A stretch of DNA of 11,839 nucleotides from Acidobacteriota bacterium. Its GTDB lineage: Bacteria > Acidobacteriota > Terriglobia > Terriglobales > Acidobacteriaceae. The notes under the pieces were generated by a model. The model was not told where the DNA came from and ran no database searches. It saw only the letters and a program-made list of their open reading frames with translations. Made by a program: the position numbers and the translations under genes. This document shows, in pieces, positions 1-7,435 of the stretch. Position 1 is the stretch's first letter, and the number at the start of each line of letters is the position of its first letter. Location: the NCBI GenBank assembly GCA_021851465.1, contig JAJZDL010000073.1:1-11839 (forward strand), given 5' to 3'.

Positions 1-1171
1 GCGCCGTGCGAAACGGCACACCCTTGCTAGAGAGATACGTCGCCGCCGCCATCGCGTTCAGGTAGCCCGTTGTCGCTGCCGTCTTCATTCGCACAAGATC
101 AAACTTCAGAGAGCGCGTGAACTCAGAAAGAATCGACAGCACTCCGCGCGCCGTATCCGCCGCGTCGAAGACAGGCTCCTGGCCCTCCTGCAAGTCCTTG
201 TTATACGCCAGCGGAAGCCCTTTGGTCAGTACGGCGAGCGTCGTTGCCGCGCCAATCAGGCGCGCGGATTTGCCGCGCAGCAGCTCGGTAAAGTCCGGGT
301 TCTTCTTCTGCGGCATCGCGCTCGACCCGGTTGAGAAGGCCTCCGGCAGATCGAGAAACCCGAACTCTGCCGTTGAGTAGAGCGTCAACTCCTCGGCAAA
401 GCGCGAGAGATGCACTCCCATCGTGGCCAGCACCTGGGTAAACTCCAGAAGAAAGTCACGGTCGCTGGTTGCATCCATGCTGTTCGGCGTGGGCGCAGTA
501 AAGCCCAGCTCGCAGGCGGCAATCGTGCGGTCCAGCGCCAACGTCGCCCCCGCCACCGCGCCCGATCCCAGCGGACAGAAGTTCATCCGCCTACGCGCGT
601 CCGTCAGGCGCGAGATGTCGCGCTCGACCATCGAAAGATACGCGAGCAGCCAATGCGCCACCAATACCGGCTCTGCGCGCTGGAGGTGCGTGTATGACGG
701 CATCACGGCATCGCCCGCTCTCTCCGCCAGCTCGACCAACGCCCGCGCCCACTCGCGCAGTCCCTTTGCCGTCGCGTCGATTGCATCGCGCACAAACAAC
801 CGCATGTCGGTGGCGATCTGCTCATTGCGGCTGCGCCCGGTGTGCAGCTTCAACGCCAGGTCGCCGATTGTCCCGGTCAACTGCATCTCGACGAAGTGGT
901 GAACGTCCTCGGCATCGGGCGCGGAGGCAACGGCGGCTGGGCTGAGGGCGGTCTGGGCGAGAACTTTGTCCAGGCCGTCGAGCATGATGGCCAGTTCGGC
1001 ATCGGTGAGGATGCCCGCGGCAGCGATAGCGCGGGCATGCGCCTTCGACGCGGCGATCTCCTGCGGGATGAGACGCCAATCGAAGGGGAACGAGCGCTGC
1101 CACTGCTCAAACGCAGCATTCAAGGGCTCGCGAAAGCGGCCGGACCACATCTTTGTCGCGGGTTCTGACAT
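1..1171 (-). CDS. argH: Argininosuccinate lyase, 3' end cut by window edge
   Basis: ArgH splits argininosuccinate into arginine and fumarate, the last step of arginine synthesis in the cytoplasm. Reading the minus strand from the ATG at 1171 gives 390 residues without a stop before the window edge; the family is about 460 long, so roughly 70 C-terminal residues are missing. The fumarate lyase superfamily signature GSSAMPQKKNPD is at residues 282-293, with the catalytic Ser at about 283. The general acid/base region THLQ is at 161-164 and the substrate loop HTGRSRNEQ at 110-118 (usually ...NDQ). The start lies 2 bp after the argG stop. AAGGAG inside the end of argG sits 5 nt before the ATG, so the gene is translated with argG as the last visible member of the arg operon. 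Family assignment is very secure. Confidence 0.96.
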   Translation of the reverse strand, partial: MSEPATKMWSGRFREPLNAAFEQWQRSFPFDWRLIPQEIAASKAHARAIAAAGILTDAELAIMLDGLDKVLAQTALSPAAVASAPDAEDVHHFVEMQLTGTIGDLALKLHTGRSRNEQIATDMRLFVRDAIDATAKGLREWARALVELAERAGDAVMPSYTHLQRAEPVLVAHWLLAYLSMVERDISRLTDARRRMNFCPLGSGAVAGATLALDRTIAACELGFTAPTPNSMDATSDRDFLLEFTQVLATMGVHLSRFAEELTLYSTAEFGFLDLPEAFSTGSSAMPQKKNPDFTELLRGKSARLIGAATTLAVLTKGLPLAYNKDLQEGQEPVFDAADTARGVLSILSEFTRSLKFDLVRMKTAATTGYLNAMAAATYLSSKGVPFRTA

Positions 1172-1173
1172 GT

Positions 1174-2514
1174 TCACTCCTTCTCGTCCCCGTTTTTCAG
1201 CCTTGGCATCTCGGAGCCTTTGCTTAGTGTGATGAGGCCGCTTGCTGCGTAGGCCATCAGCTTGGCGCGGGTGTCGGTGATGTCGAGGTTGCGCATGGTG
1301 AGCTGGCCGATGCGGTCGCGGGGGCTGAAGGCGGACTCGGTCTTCTCCATGCTCAGGCGCTCGGGCTTGAACGTGAGATTGGGCGATTCGGTGTTCAGGA
1401 TCGAGTAGTCGTTGCCGCGGCGCAGCTCCAGCGTGACCGTGCCGGTGATGGGCCGGGCGACCCAGCGCTGTGCGCTCTCGCGCAGCATGATGGCCTGCGA
1501 ATCGAACCAGCGGCCCTGGTAGAGCAGGCGGCCCAGCTTGCGTCCGTTGTCGCGGTACTGCTCGATGGTGTCCTCGTTATGAATGCCGGTGATCAGCCGC
1601 TCGTAGGCGATGTACAGCAGCGCGAGTCCTGGCGACTCGTAGATGCCGCGGCTCTTGGCCTCGATGATGCGGTTCTCGATCTGGTCGCTCATGCCGAGGC
1701 CGTGGCGTCCGCCGATGCAGTTGGCTTCGAGCATCAGGGCAACAGGGTCTGCATATTCAGTTCCGTTCAGCGCGACGGGGAAGCCCTCGTCGAAGCGAAT
1801 GGTAATCTCTTCGCGTTTAATCTCCACGTCGTCGCGCCAGAAGGCCGCGCCCATAATCGGCACGACGATCTTCATGCTGCTGGCAAGCAACTCAAGGTCC
1901 TTCGCCTCGTGGGTCGCGCCAAGAATGTTGGAGTCGGTCGAATAGGCTTTTTCGGCCGACATCTTGTATCCAAAGCCGGCCTTCTGCATGTAGGCCGACA
2001 TCTCGGCGCGCCCGCCCAGTTCGTCGATAAAACAGTCGTCCAGCCACGGCTTGTAGATCTTGAGATCTGGGTTGACCAGCAGGCCATAACGGTAGAAGCG
2101 CTCGATGTCGTTGCCTTTGTATGTCGAGCCGTCGCCCCAGATATTGACATCGTCCTCCTTCATCGCCGTCACCAGCATGGTGCCAGTGACCGCGCGGCCG
2201 ATGGGCGTCGTGTTGAAGTAGGTGGCGCCGGCGGTAGTGATGTGGAAGGCACCAGACTGGAGCGCGGCAATGCCTTCGCGGACCAGCGGGCCGCGGCAGT
2301 CGATCAGGCGCGCCTTCTCTGCGCCGTACTCCAGCGCCTTGCGCGGGATCTCGTTGTAGTCTGCCTCGTCCGGCTGGCCGAGGTTGGCGGTGTACGAGTA
2401 TGGCAGTGCGCCCTTCTGCTTCATCCAATGCAGCGCGGCGCTGGTGTCCAGCCCGCCGGAGAAGGCGATGCCAACCTTCTGGCCGAGGGGCAGGGTTTCG
2501 AGGATTGTGGACAT
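1174..2514 (-). CDS. argG: Argininosuccinate synthase, long (type 2) form
   Basis: ArgG joins citrulline and aspartate with ATP to give argininosuccinate. The 446-residue protein has the PP-loop ATP-binding motif AFSGGLDTS at residues 17-25. It follows the E. coli ArgG pattern almost throughout, for example TANLGQPDE near residue 41, NIWGDGSTYKGNDIERFYRY, GGRHGLGMSDQIENRIIEAK and LELRRGNDYSILNTES. E. coli-type ArgG (about 447 aa) is a separate subfamily from the roughly 400-aa synthases found in most bacteria, so this is clearly the type 2 form. The gene lies 38 bp after argF with a modest GAGG 11 nt before the ATG. It is followed 2 bp later by argH. The last residues are charged and unlike E. 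coli, as usual for this variable tail. Confidence 0.97.
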   Translation of the reverse strand: MSTILETLPLGQKVGIAFSGGLDTSAALHWMKQKGALPYSYTANLGQPDEADYNEIPRKALEYGAEKARLIDCRGPLVREGIAALQSGAFHITTAGATYFNTTPIGRAVTGTMLVTAMKEDDVNIWGDGSTYKGNDIERFYRYGLLVNPDLKIYKPWLDDCFIDELGGRAEMSAYMQKAGFGYKMSAEKAYSTDSNILGATHEAKDLELLASSMKIVVPIMGAAFWRDDVEIKREEITIRFDEGFPVALNGTEYADPVALMLEANCIGGRHGLGMSDQIENRIIEAKSRGIYESPGLALLYIAYERLITGIHNEDTIEQYRDNGRKLGRLLYQGRWFDSQAIMLRESAQRWVARPITGTVTLELRRGNDYSILNTESPNLTFKPERLSMEKTESAFSPRDRIGQLTMRNLDITDTRAKLMAYAASGLITLSKGSEMPRLKNGDEKE

Positions 2515-2552
2515 GAAAATTCAGGCCTCAGTCTTTCTTTTCTCTGGAATGG

Positions 2553-3644
2553 TCAGCTTCGTTTACGCGCCTGCAGTCCCCGGTCGCGCGCATTCGAGAT
2601 CCGCTTCGCGCCACCGAGCAGCATCAGCAGCAAGGCCTTCTGCGAGTGCATCCGGTTCTCCGCCTGGTCGAAGACCACCGATTGCGGCCCGTCCAGCACC
2701 GCATCCGTCACCTCCGCATTGCGGTGCGCTGGCAGGCAGTGCATGAAAACAGCGTCCTGCCGCGCATGGGCCATCAGCGCCTCGTTCACCTGATACGGCT
2801 TAAAGATTGGCGCGCGCTTGGTCGCCTCGTGCTCGAAGCCCATGCTGGTGCACACGTCCGTATACACCGCGTCCGCGCCGGTCACCGCCTTCACCGGGTC
2901 CTGCATCAGCGTGATGCTGCCGCCCGTCTGCTCGCCGATCTCGATCGCCTTGTGGATGATCTCCAACTTCGGTGCATATCCCTTAGGGCTGGCGATCGTG
3001 CAGTGAACGCCAAGCTGGGCCGCCGTCAGCATCAGCGAGTGGCACACATTGTTGCCATCGCCTACATAGGTGAAGCGCAGCCCCTCTGCCGACCCGAAGC
3101 GCTGCTCCAGCGTAAAAAAGTCTGCAATCGCCTGACATGGGTGCTCTATATCGGAGAGGGCGTTAATGACCGGAATGCGCGAGCACGCCGCCATCTCCGT
3201 GATGGTGTCGTGCGAGTATGTGCGCAGCACCATCACACTCATCCATCTCTCGATGTTGTGCGCCATGTCGGCCAACGACTCCCGCTCACCCAGCGGCGAC
3301 TGCGTCTGATCCACGAACACCGCGCTTCCGCCCAGCGTATTGATGGCCGCCTCGAACGTCAGCCGCGTGCGCAGCGATGCCTTCTCGAAGAAGAGCACCA
3401 TCTGCCGCCCGTCCAACGCGTGGCGAAAGTCCTCGGGATTGTTCTTGACCGCGTGCGACAACTCCATGATGGCGGACATCTCCTGCACCGCCAGGTCGGC
3501 GATCGAGCACAGGTCGCGCCCGCACAGCCGCTTGGCCGCCTCCGAGAACGCACTGTCGGACTGTATGCCGAGCTGCTTGATGGGACGTGCCGTCTCCGCC
3601 GCGGCATCCGGCTTCGTGTTTATCGGGATGTCTTTGCTAGCCAT
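2553..3644 (-). CDS. argF: Ornithine carbamoyltransferase
   Basis: ArgF makes citrulline from ornithine and carbamoyl phosphate. The 363-residue protein carries the carbamoyl-phosphate loop as SLRTR at residues 90-94 (most family members have STRTR). HPCQ is at 168-171, the ornithine-binding D263 and SMG loop at 267-269, and the catalytic HCLPAHR at 302-308. The SMG loop and HCLPAHR argue for ornithine rather than acetyl- or succinylornithine as substrate. The usual family start (GRDL.SIADL) appears only at residue 42, so there is an N-terminal extension of about 40 residues; the family is normally about 310 long. The ATG at 3644 is chosen because AGGAGA lies 8 nt upstream and it overlaps the argD stop by 8 bp. 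A longer reading to 3728 lies inside argD and is not credible. Confidence 0.95.
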   Translation of the reverse strand: MASKDIPINTKPDAAAETARPIKQLGIQSDSAFSEAAKRLCGRDLCSIADLAVQEMSAIMELSHAVKNNPEDFRHALDGRQMVLFFEKASLRTRLTFEAAINTLGGSAVFVDQTQSPLGERESLADMAHNIERWMSVMVLRTYSHDTITEMAACSRIPVINALSDIEHPCQAIADFFTLEQRFGSAEGLRFTYVGDGNNVCHSLMLTAAQLGVHCTIASPKGYAPKLEIIHKAIEIGEQTGGSITLMQDPVKAVTGADAVYTDVCTSMGFEHEATKRAPIFKPYQVNEALMAHARQDAVFMHCLPAHRNAEVTDAVLDGPQSVVFDQAENRMHSQKALLLMLLGGAKRISNARDRGLQARKRS

Positions 3645-4914
3645 GCGAATCTTCTCCTGCCGGCACTGCACCGGCCAACGCTGTACTCTTCGAACCAAGT
3701 TTGGCGAGAACTTCATCCAGCGCCGCAATCGCCCGATCTACATGCTCGCGTTCGAGAATGTACGGCGGCAAGAAGCGCAGCACCGTCTCGCTCGTGCGGT
3801 TCACAATAATGCGCCGCTCCATCATTCCGGCGGCTGCGTGAGTGGCCAGATCCTCCGAGCCCAGTTCAAGCCCGAGCATCAGCCCCATCCCTCGCACTGC
3901 GGTCACGCAATCGTGCCGGCGGCGCAGATACTCCAACCGCTCCTTGAAATATCCGCCCACCGAGCGCACATGCGACAGCACGTCCGTCTGCTTCATTGTG
4001 TCGATCACGGCAATTGCGACCGCGCATACCAGCGGGCCACCGCCGAAGGTCGTCCCATGCATCCCCGGCGCAAAGGCGCGCGCCGCCTCTTCGGTGCAGA
4101 GCATCGCGCCCATCGGCAACCCATTCGCCAGCGGTTTGGCCAGCGTCGCAATGTCTGGCAGAACGCCATAGTGCTGGTAGGCGAACCACTCGCCCGTCCG
4201 CCCCAGTCCCGACTGAATCTCATCGGCGAGCAGCAGCGCGCCTGTGGAGTTGCACAGCTCGCGCGCCGCCGCAAAGAACTCCCGACTCACCGGACGAATC
4301 CCGCCTTCTCCCTGCACCGCCTCGATGCAAACGCCACAGACCTCATTGGAAAACTTCGCGCGCAAGTCCTCCACATCGTCGAAACGAACAAACTCGACGC
4401 CCGGCATCACTGGCTCAAACGGAGCGCGGTACTTTTCCTTGTGCGTGGTTGCCACTGCACCGACGGTGCGTCCGTGGAAGCTCTGCTCGACGGCCAGAAA
4501 GCGCGTGCCGATCTTCCTGCCCTCCGCCCGCAGCAGTCCCGCGTGGGCGCGCGCCAGCTTCAGCGCAGCCTCCCACGCCTCCGTGCCGGAGTTGCAGAAG
4601 AAGACGCGGTCCAGCCCGCTGATCTCAGTCAGCCGCAGCGCCAGCTCCGCCGTGTGCTCGTGATAAAAAAGATTTGACGTATGCAGCAGCTTCCTGCTCT
4701 GCGTGGCAATCGCCGCCTCGATCGCGGGATGCGCATAGCCCAGCGCGGAGACGCCAATCCCGCTCAGCAGATCGAGGTACTCCTGCCCCAGCTCGTCGCG
4801 TAGATATACACCGCTGCCGCCCACAAACAGCAAGGGCGTGCGCTGGTAGGTCTGCAACAGCAGCTTCCGCTCCGCCGCCTGGATCGATTCGAGTTTTGTA
4901 TGAACTTCGCTCAT
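3637..4914 (-). CDS. argD: Acetylornithine aminotransferase (PLP enzyme)
   Basis: ArgD converts N-acetylglutamate semialdehyde and glutamate to N-acetylornithine and 2-oxoglutarate. The 425-residue protein is a class III (subgroup II) aminotransferase. Visible motifs are the phosphate-binding CNSGTEA at about residues 107-113, SFHGRT at 145-150, EAVQGEGG at 198-205, the PLP-ring aspartate in LLADEIQSGLGRTG (D231), and the Schiff-base lysine in TLAKPLANGLPMGA (K260). The family member could also act on succinyldiaminopimelate, as E. coli ArgD does. The ATG at 4914 overlaps the argB stop in an ATGA and is preceded by an ideal Shine-Dalgarno sequence. The frame stays open upstream into argB, but that part is a shadow. 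The last ~18 residues form a low-complexity tail that overlaps the start of argF by 8 bp. Confidence 0.96.
   Translation of the reverse strand: MSEVHTKLESIQAAERKLLLQTYQRTPLLFVGGSGVYLRDELGQEYLDLLSGIGVSALGYAHPAIEAAIATQSRKLLHTSNLFYHEHTAELALRLTEISGLDRVFFCNSGTEAWEAALKLARAHAGLLRAEGRKIGTRFLAVEQSFHGRTVGAVATTHKEKYRAPFEPVMPGVEFVRFDDVEDLRAKFSNEVCGVCIEAVQGEGGIRPVSREFFAAARELCNSTGALLLADEIQSGLGRTGEWFAYQHYGVLPDIATLAKPLANGLPMGAMLCTEEAARAFAPGMHGTTFGGGPLVCAVAIAVIDTMKQTDVLSHVRSVGGYFKERLEYLRRRHDCVTAVRGMGLMLGLELGSEDLATHAAAGMMERRIIVNRTSETVLRFLPPYILEREHVDRAIAALDEVLAKLGSKSTALAGAVPAGEDSHG
3653..3658 (-). promoter_or_regulatory. Ribosome binding site of argF
   Basis: AGGAGA on the minus strand, 8 nt before the ATG at 3644 and inside the end of argD. 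It fixes the argF start among several in-frame candidates. Confidence 0.7.
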
Positions 4915-5693
4915 GCCACCATCACCTCCGTTCCGTCGTTCACCTTGGTTGTGCACAGATCCGGCAGCAGATGCGCCGCCTCCGCGGGCAGTATCCGCAC
5001 GCGCTTCACGCCGTGCGTCAACGCCTCGCGGCACGCGCTCAGCTTCGGCAGCATGCCGCCGGTGACAACTCCCTGCCGTTCCATCTCCGGCACGTCTTTC
5101 AGCGAGAGCCAGCGCAGCACCGCGCCATCCGCGCCTTTGACGCCGGGAACGTCTGTGAGAAACACCAGCGCGTCGGCCCTGGTGCATACCGCGGAGGCCG
5201 CGGCCATCTCGTCCGCATTGATGTTGTAGTACTCGCCGTCGAATCCCAGGGCGATCGACGAGATCACCGGCACGGCGTCCATCTTCCAGATTGCCTCGAG
5301 CCACAGTGGATCGGTCGCGGCAATCTCTCCTACGAACCCGAGATCGGGATTCGTCTTTTTCTTGCGCGCGCGAAAGACGTTGCCGTCGCCGCCCGCCAGC
5401 CCCATCGCAGACTGCCCATGGGTGCGCAGCGCAGCCACCAGCGACTTGTTCACCCGCCCCGCCAGCACCATCAACGCCGCGTCGCGCGTCTCCGCATCGG
5501 TCACGCGCAGCCCGCTCACAAACTCGCTCTTCTTGCCCATCTGCGCCAGCGTCGCGGTCAGTTGCTTGCCCCCGCCATGCACCAGTGCAACCTGGTTGCC
5601 GTCGCGCACCAACTCGCAGATCGCCTTGCCGCACGCGTGCAGCAGCATCTTGTCCTCGATGGAGGCGCCGCCCAGCTTGACTACATATCTCAA
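4911..5693 (-). CDS. argB: Acetylglutamate kinase
   Basis: ArgB phosphorylates N-acetylglutamate, the second and often arginine-inhibited step of the pathway. The 260-residue amino acid kinase fold protein shows the N-terminal KLGG at 6-9, the nucleotide and substrate loop VHGGGKQ at 38-44, GLAGGDGN at 98-105, NINADEMAA at 157-165, LTDVPGV at 179-185 and GGMLPKL at 212-218. I chose TTG at 5693 as start. It places the conserved strand (RYVVKLGG) at the very N-terminus as usual in the family, has GGAGGG 6 nt upstream, and overlaps the argC stop as TTGA. An in-frame GTG at 5723 would add ten residues without family support. I see no obvious N-terminal arginine-sensing helix of the kind found in arginine-sensitive hexameric kinases, so feedback control here may rest more on ArgR; that is inference. 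Confidence 0.93.
   Translation of the reverse strand: MRYVVKLGGASIEDKMLLHACGKAICELVRDGNQVALVHGGGKQLTATLAQMGKKSEFVSGLRVTDAETRDAALMVLAGRVNKSLVAALRTHGQSAMGLAGGDGNVFRARKKKTNPDLGFVGEIAATDPLWLEAIWKMDAVPVISSIALGFDGEYYNINADEMAAASAVCTRADALVFLTDVPGVKGADGAVLRWLSLKDVPEMERQGVVTGGMLPKLSACREALTHGVKRVRILPAEAAHLLPDLCTTKVNDGTEVMVA
4921..4929 (-). promoter_or_regulatory. Ideal Shine-Dalgarno of argD
   Basis: GGAGGTGAT on the minus strand is a nine-base perfect match to the complement of the 16S rRNA 3' end as known in most bacteria. It lies 6 nt before the argD ATG and within the last codons of argB. Together with the ATGA junction it settles the argD start. Confidence 0.8.
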
Positions 5694-6784
5694 CGCAGGC
5701 CCTCCGCTTCGTCCCAGCCGCACATCGTGTTCATGTTCTGCACCGCCTGGCCAGCCGCGCCCTTCAGCAGATTGTCCAGGCAGGAGACGATTACCAACCG
5801 CTTGCCATCCTTGCCCAGCTCGAAGCCCACATCAAAATAGTTGGTGCGCACGACATGCTGGATCTGCGGCAGGTGCGGCGTAGCATGGACGCGCACCATC
5901 GGGCTCGTTGCATAGAATACGCGCATACATGCCTCGATCTCCTCCGGTTCGGCGCGCTGCGCCAGCCGTACATAGATCGTCGATAGGATTCCCCGCGGAA
6001 CTGGCAGCAGGTGCGGTGTAAACTGAATCTGCTCCGTCGTCAGCCCAAGCTGCTCCAGCATCTCGCCCGTATGGCGATGTCCGAAGACGGCGTATGCCGA
6101 AAGATTGTCCGCCGCATACATGAAGTGCGTCTTCGCCGTGGCTGCCTTGCCCGCGCCGCTCACGCCGCTCTTCGCGTCGCACACGATACCGTGCTCCACA
6201 TCCACCAGCCCAGCGCGCAGCAGTGGCGCCAGCGCGAGAATGATCGACGTGGAGTAGCACCCGGGGTTCGCCACCAGACGCGCCCCTGCGATCGCCTCGC
6301 GATGCAGCTCTGGCGCGCCGAAGACCGCCTCCGCCTGCAACCTCTCCGCCCGCGCGGGGTCCGCATCGTGCAGCTTGTAGACCGCGCGGTTCGCCGCATC
6401 CCGCAACCGCCAGGCCCCGCTCAGGTCGATCACTCGCACCCCATGTTCCAGCCACTCCGGTGCCCACTCGCGCGAGGTCTCGTGCGGCAACGCCAGAAAC
6501 ACAATCTCCGTCCCTGCAGCGCGCACCAGATCCCAGTCGAACGCGCGCACCTCCGGCTGCCGCCTGCCTGCGCCGAGCGCCAACTGCGGATGCAGGTGCT
6601 CCAGCGCCACTCGTCCGTCCGCCGCATCGTCCGCCACTCGCCCCAGAAAGAGCGGCTGCGTACCGGCCAGCCGCGGATGCGACAGGAGCAGCCGCGCCAG
6701 CTCCCCGCCCGCGTATCCGCCCACTCCTGCCACGGCCGTGCGAACCGACGCCCGTTTTTCGACCTGCGTTCTTGTACTCTGCAT
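5690..6784 (-). CDS. argC: N-acetyl-gamma-glutamyl-phosphate reductase
   Basis: ArgC reduces N-acetylglutamyl phosphate to the semialdehyde with NADPH. The 364-residue protein has the nucleotide-binding AGVGGYAGGEL at 19-29 (usually GASGYAG), LALPHETS at 97-104, the active-site signature NPGCYSTS with Cys176, KSGVSGAGK at 205-213, FGHRHTGE at 234-241 and the C-terminal LDNLLKGAAGQAVQNMN at 336-352. Length fits the family (about 310-350) with a short N-terminal extension of roughly 12 residues. The ATG at 6784 follows argR after 36 bp. Only a weak AAGGA 10 nt upstream is visible, so translation may depend partly on coupling to argR. The 3' end overlaps argB by 4 bp. Confidence 0.96.
   Translation of the reverse strand: MQSTRTQVEKRASVRTAVAGVGGYAGGELARLLLSHPRLAGTQPLFLGRVADDAADGRVALEHLHPQLALGAGRRQPEVRAFDWDLVRAAGTEIVFLALPHETSREWAPEWLEHGVRVIDLSGAWRLRDAANRAVYKLHDADPARAERLQAEAVFGAPELHREAIAGARLVANPGCYSTSIILALAPLLRAGLVDVEHGIVCDAKSGVSGAGKAATAKTHFMYAADNLSAYAVFGHRHTGEMLEQLGLTTEQIQFTPHLLPVPRGILSTIYVRLAQRAEPEEIEACMRVFYATSPMVRVHATPHLPQIQHVVRTNYFDVGFELGKDGKRLVIVSCLDNLLKGAAGQAVQNMNTMCGWDEAEGLR
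5700..5705 (-). promoter_or_regulatory. Ribosome binding site of argB, favours the TTG start
   Basis: GGAGGG on the minus strand, 6 nt before TTG 5693. It lies within the last argC codons and downstream of the alternative GTG at 5723, so it supports the shorter protein. Confidence 0.65.
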
Positions 6785-6820
6785 AATTGACCAATCCTTA
6801 TCCGATTGTGTCCGTGAAAC

Positions 6821-7264
6821 TCAGCCTATATATCCTTCGATGCGCGCCTTCAAGATGCGCGCTTGGCGCTCGTCCGGGCAGATGATAAGCACCGTATCGT
6901 CGCCGGCGATGGTGCCTACCACCTCCGGCCAGTCCTCGTAGTCAATGCCAGCCGCCACCGGCTGCGCCGCGCTGGTCGTCGTAATCAGCACCAACTGGTT
7001 CATCGCCTGGCGCACCTCGATCCCAAAGCCGCCCAGCACCTCGCGGATCTCCGGCAGGTTGTCCACATCCTCCTCCAGCGCAGTGCCCGGCAGCGCATAG
7101 CCCGCGGGCCCTTTGGAGAGCCGCAGATCGTGGATGTCCCGCGAGAGCGTCGCCTGGGTCACATGAAATCCGCGCCGCGCCAGCCTGCGCCGCAGCTCGT
7201 CCTGGCTCGGCACCGCTCCCTGTCCAAGCACTTCGCGAATTGCTGTGTGCCGCTGCTGCTTCAT
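6821..7264 (-). CDS. argR: Arginine repressor ArgR
   Basis: ArgR is the hexameric, arginine-responsive repressor of arginine genes. The 147-residue product has the N-terminal winged helix with the recognition-helix motif TQATLSRDIHDLRLSK at 36-51. The C-terminal oligomerisation and arginine-binding domain has GTIAGDDTVLII at 117-128, where the two adjacent aspartates contact arginine in known structures. I chose ATG 7264 because homologues begin just before this helix. The frame is open to an ATG at 7333, which would add 23 residues with nine arginines and has no Shine-Dalgarno. The ribosome binding site before 7264 is also weak (GGGA, 4 nt away). As first gene of the operon behind two ARG boxes, it should repress itself and argCBDFGH when arginine is plentiful. 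Confidence 0.93.
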   Translation of the reverse strand: MKQQRHTAIREVLGQGAVPSQDELRRRLARRGFHVTQATLSRDIHDLRLSKGPAGYALPGTALEEDVDNLPEIREVLGGFGIEVRQAMNQLVLITTTSAAQPVAAGIDYEDWPEVVGTIAGDDTVLIICPDERQARILKARIEGYIG

Positions 7265-7336
7265 CGCGTCCCGTCTCGCCGTCCTTCGTCTGCGCCGTCG
7301 CAACCCAATCCGGCCGCCGCAGCCAGCAGGCATGTT

Positions 7337-7375
7337 GCTGCATAAAAATGCACTATATATGTATAAATATACAGA
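7337..7375 (-). promoter_or_regulatory. Tandem ARG boxes (ArgR operator)
   Basis: Two perfect inverted repeats with 5-bp arms and 4-bp AT spacers are visible: TGCAT-AAAA-ATGCA at 7339-7352 and TGTAT-AAAT-ATACA at 7360-7373. Their centres are 21 bp apart. This is the known E. coli ARG-box layout (TGAAT-wwww-ATTCA half sites, two 18-bp boxes separated by 3 bp), with one base changed in each arm. The first box also resembles the Bacillus form. The pair covers the -10 box and the expected transcription start, so ArgR bound here would block RNA polymerase. The assignment to ArgR is inferred from geometry, position and the adjacent argR gene. Confidence 0.75.
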
Positions 7376-7388
7376 GATCGTTTGTCAA
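7360..7388 (-). promoter_or_regulatory. Promoter of the arg operon
   Basis: On the minus strand a perfect -35 box TTGACA (7388-7383) is followed after exactly 17 bp by TATACA (7365-7360), a 4/6 match to TATAAT. Transcription would start near 7353, about 90 nt before the argR ATG at 7264. The promoter begins 48 bp after the uxaC stop, and I see no clear terminator in between. The -10 box lies inside the second ARG box. Confidence 0.7.
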
Positions 7389-7435
7389 GGCAGCAGCCAT
7401 CGCTCCAGCCTCGCCGCTACAATTCACTTCGACGG

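Noticed and set aside
1579..2793. Long plus-strand open frame of 404 codons opposite argG
   Set aside because: It is antisense to argG, whose family assignment is certain, has no recognisable domain, and reflects the GC-rich codon pattern.
3340..4677. Plus-strand open frame of 445 codons opposite argF and argD
   Set aside because: Antisense shadow of two certain genes, with Arg/His/Gln-rich composition typical of spurious frames.
7389..7435. Terminator between uxaC and the arg promoter
   Set aside because: No GC stem followed by a T-run could be found in these 47 bases, so read-through is possible.
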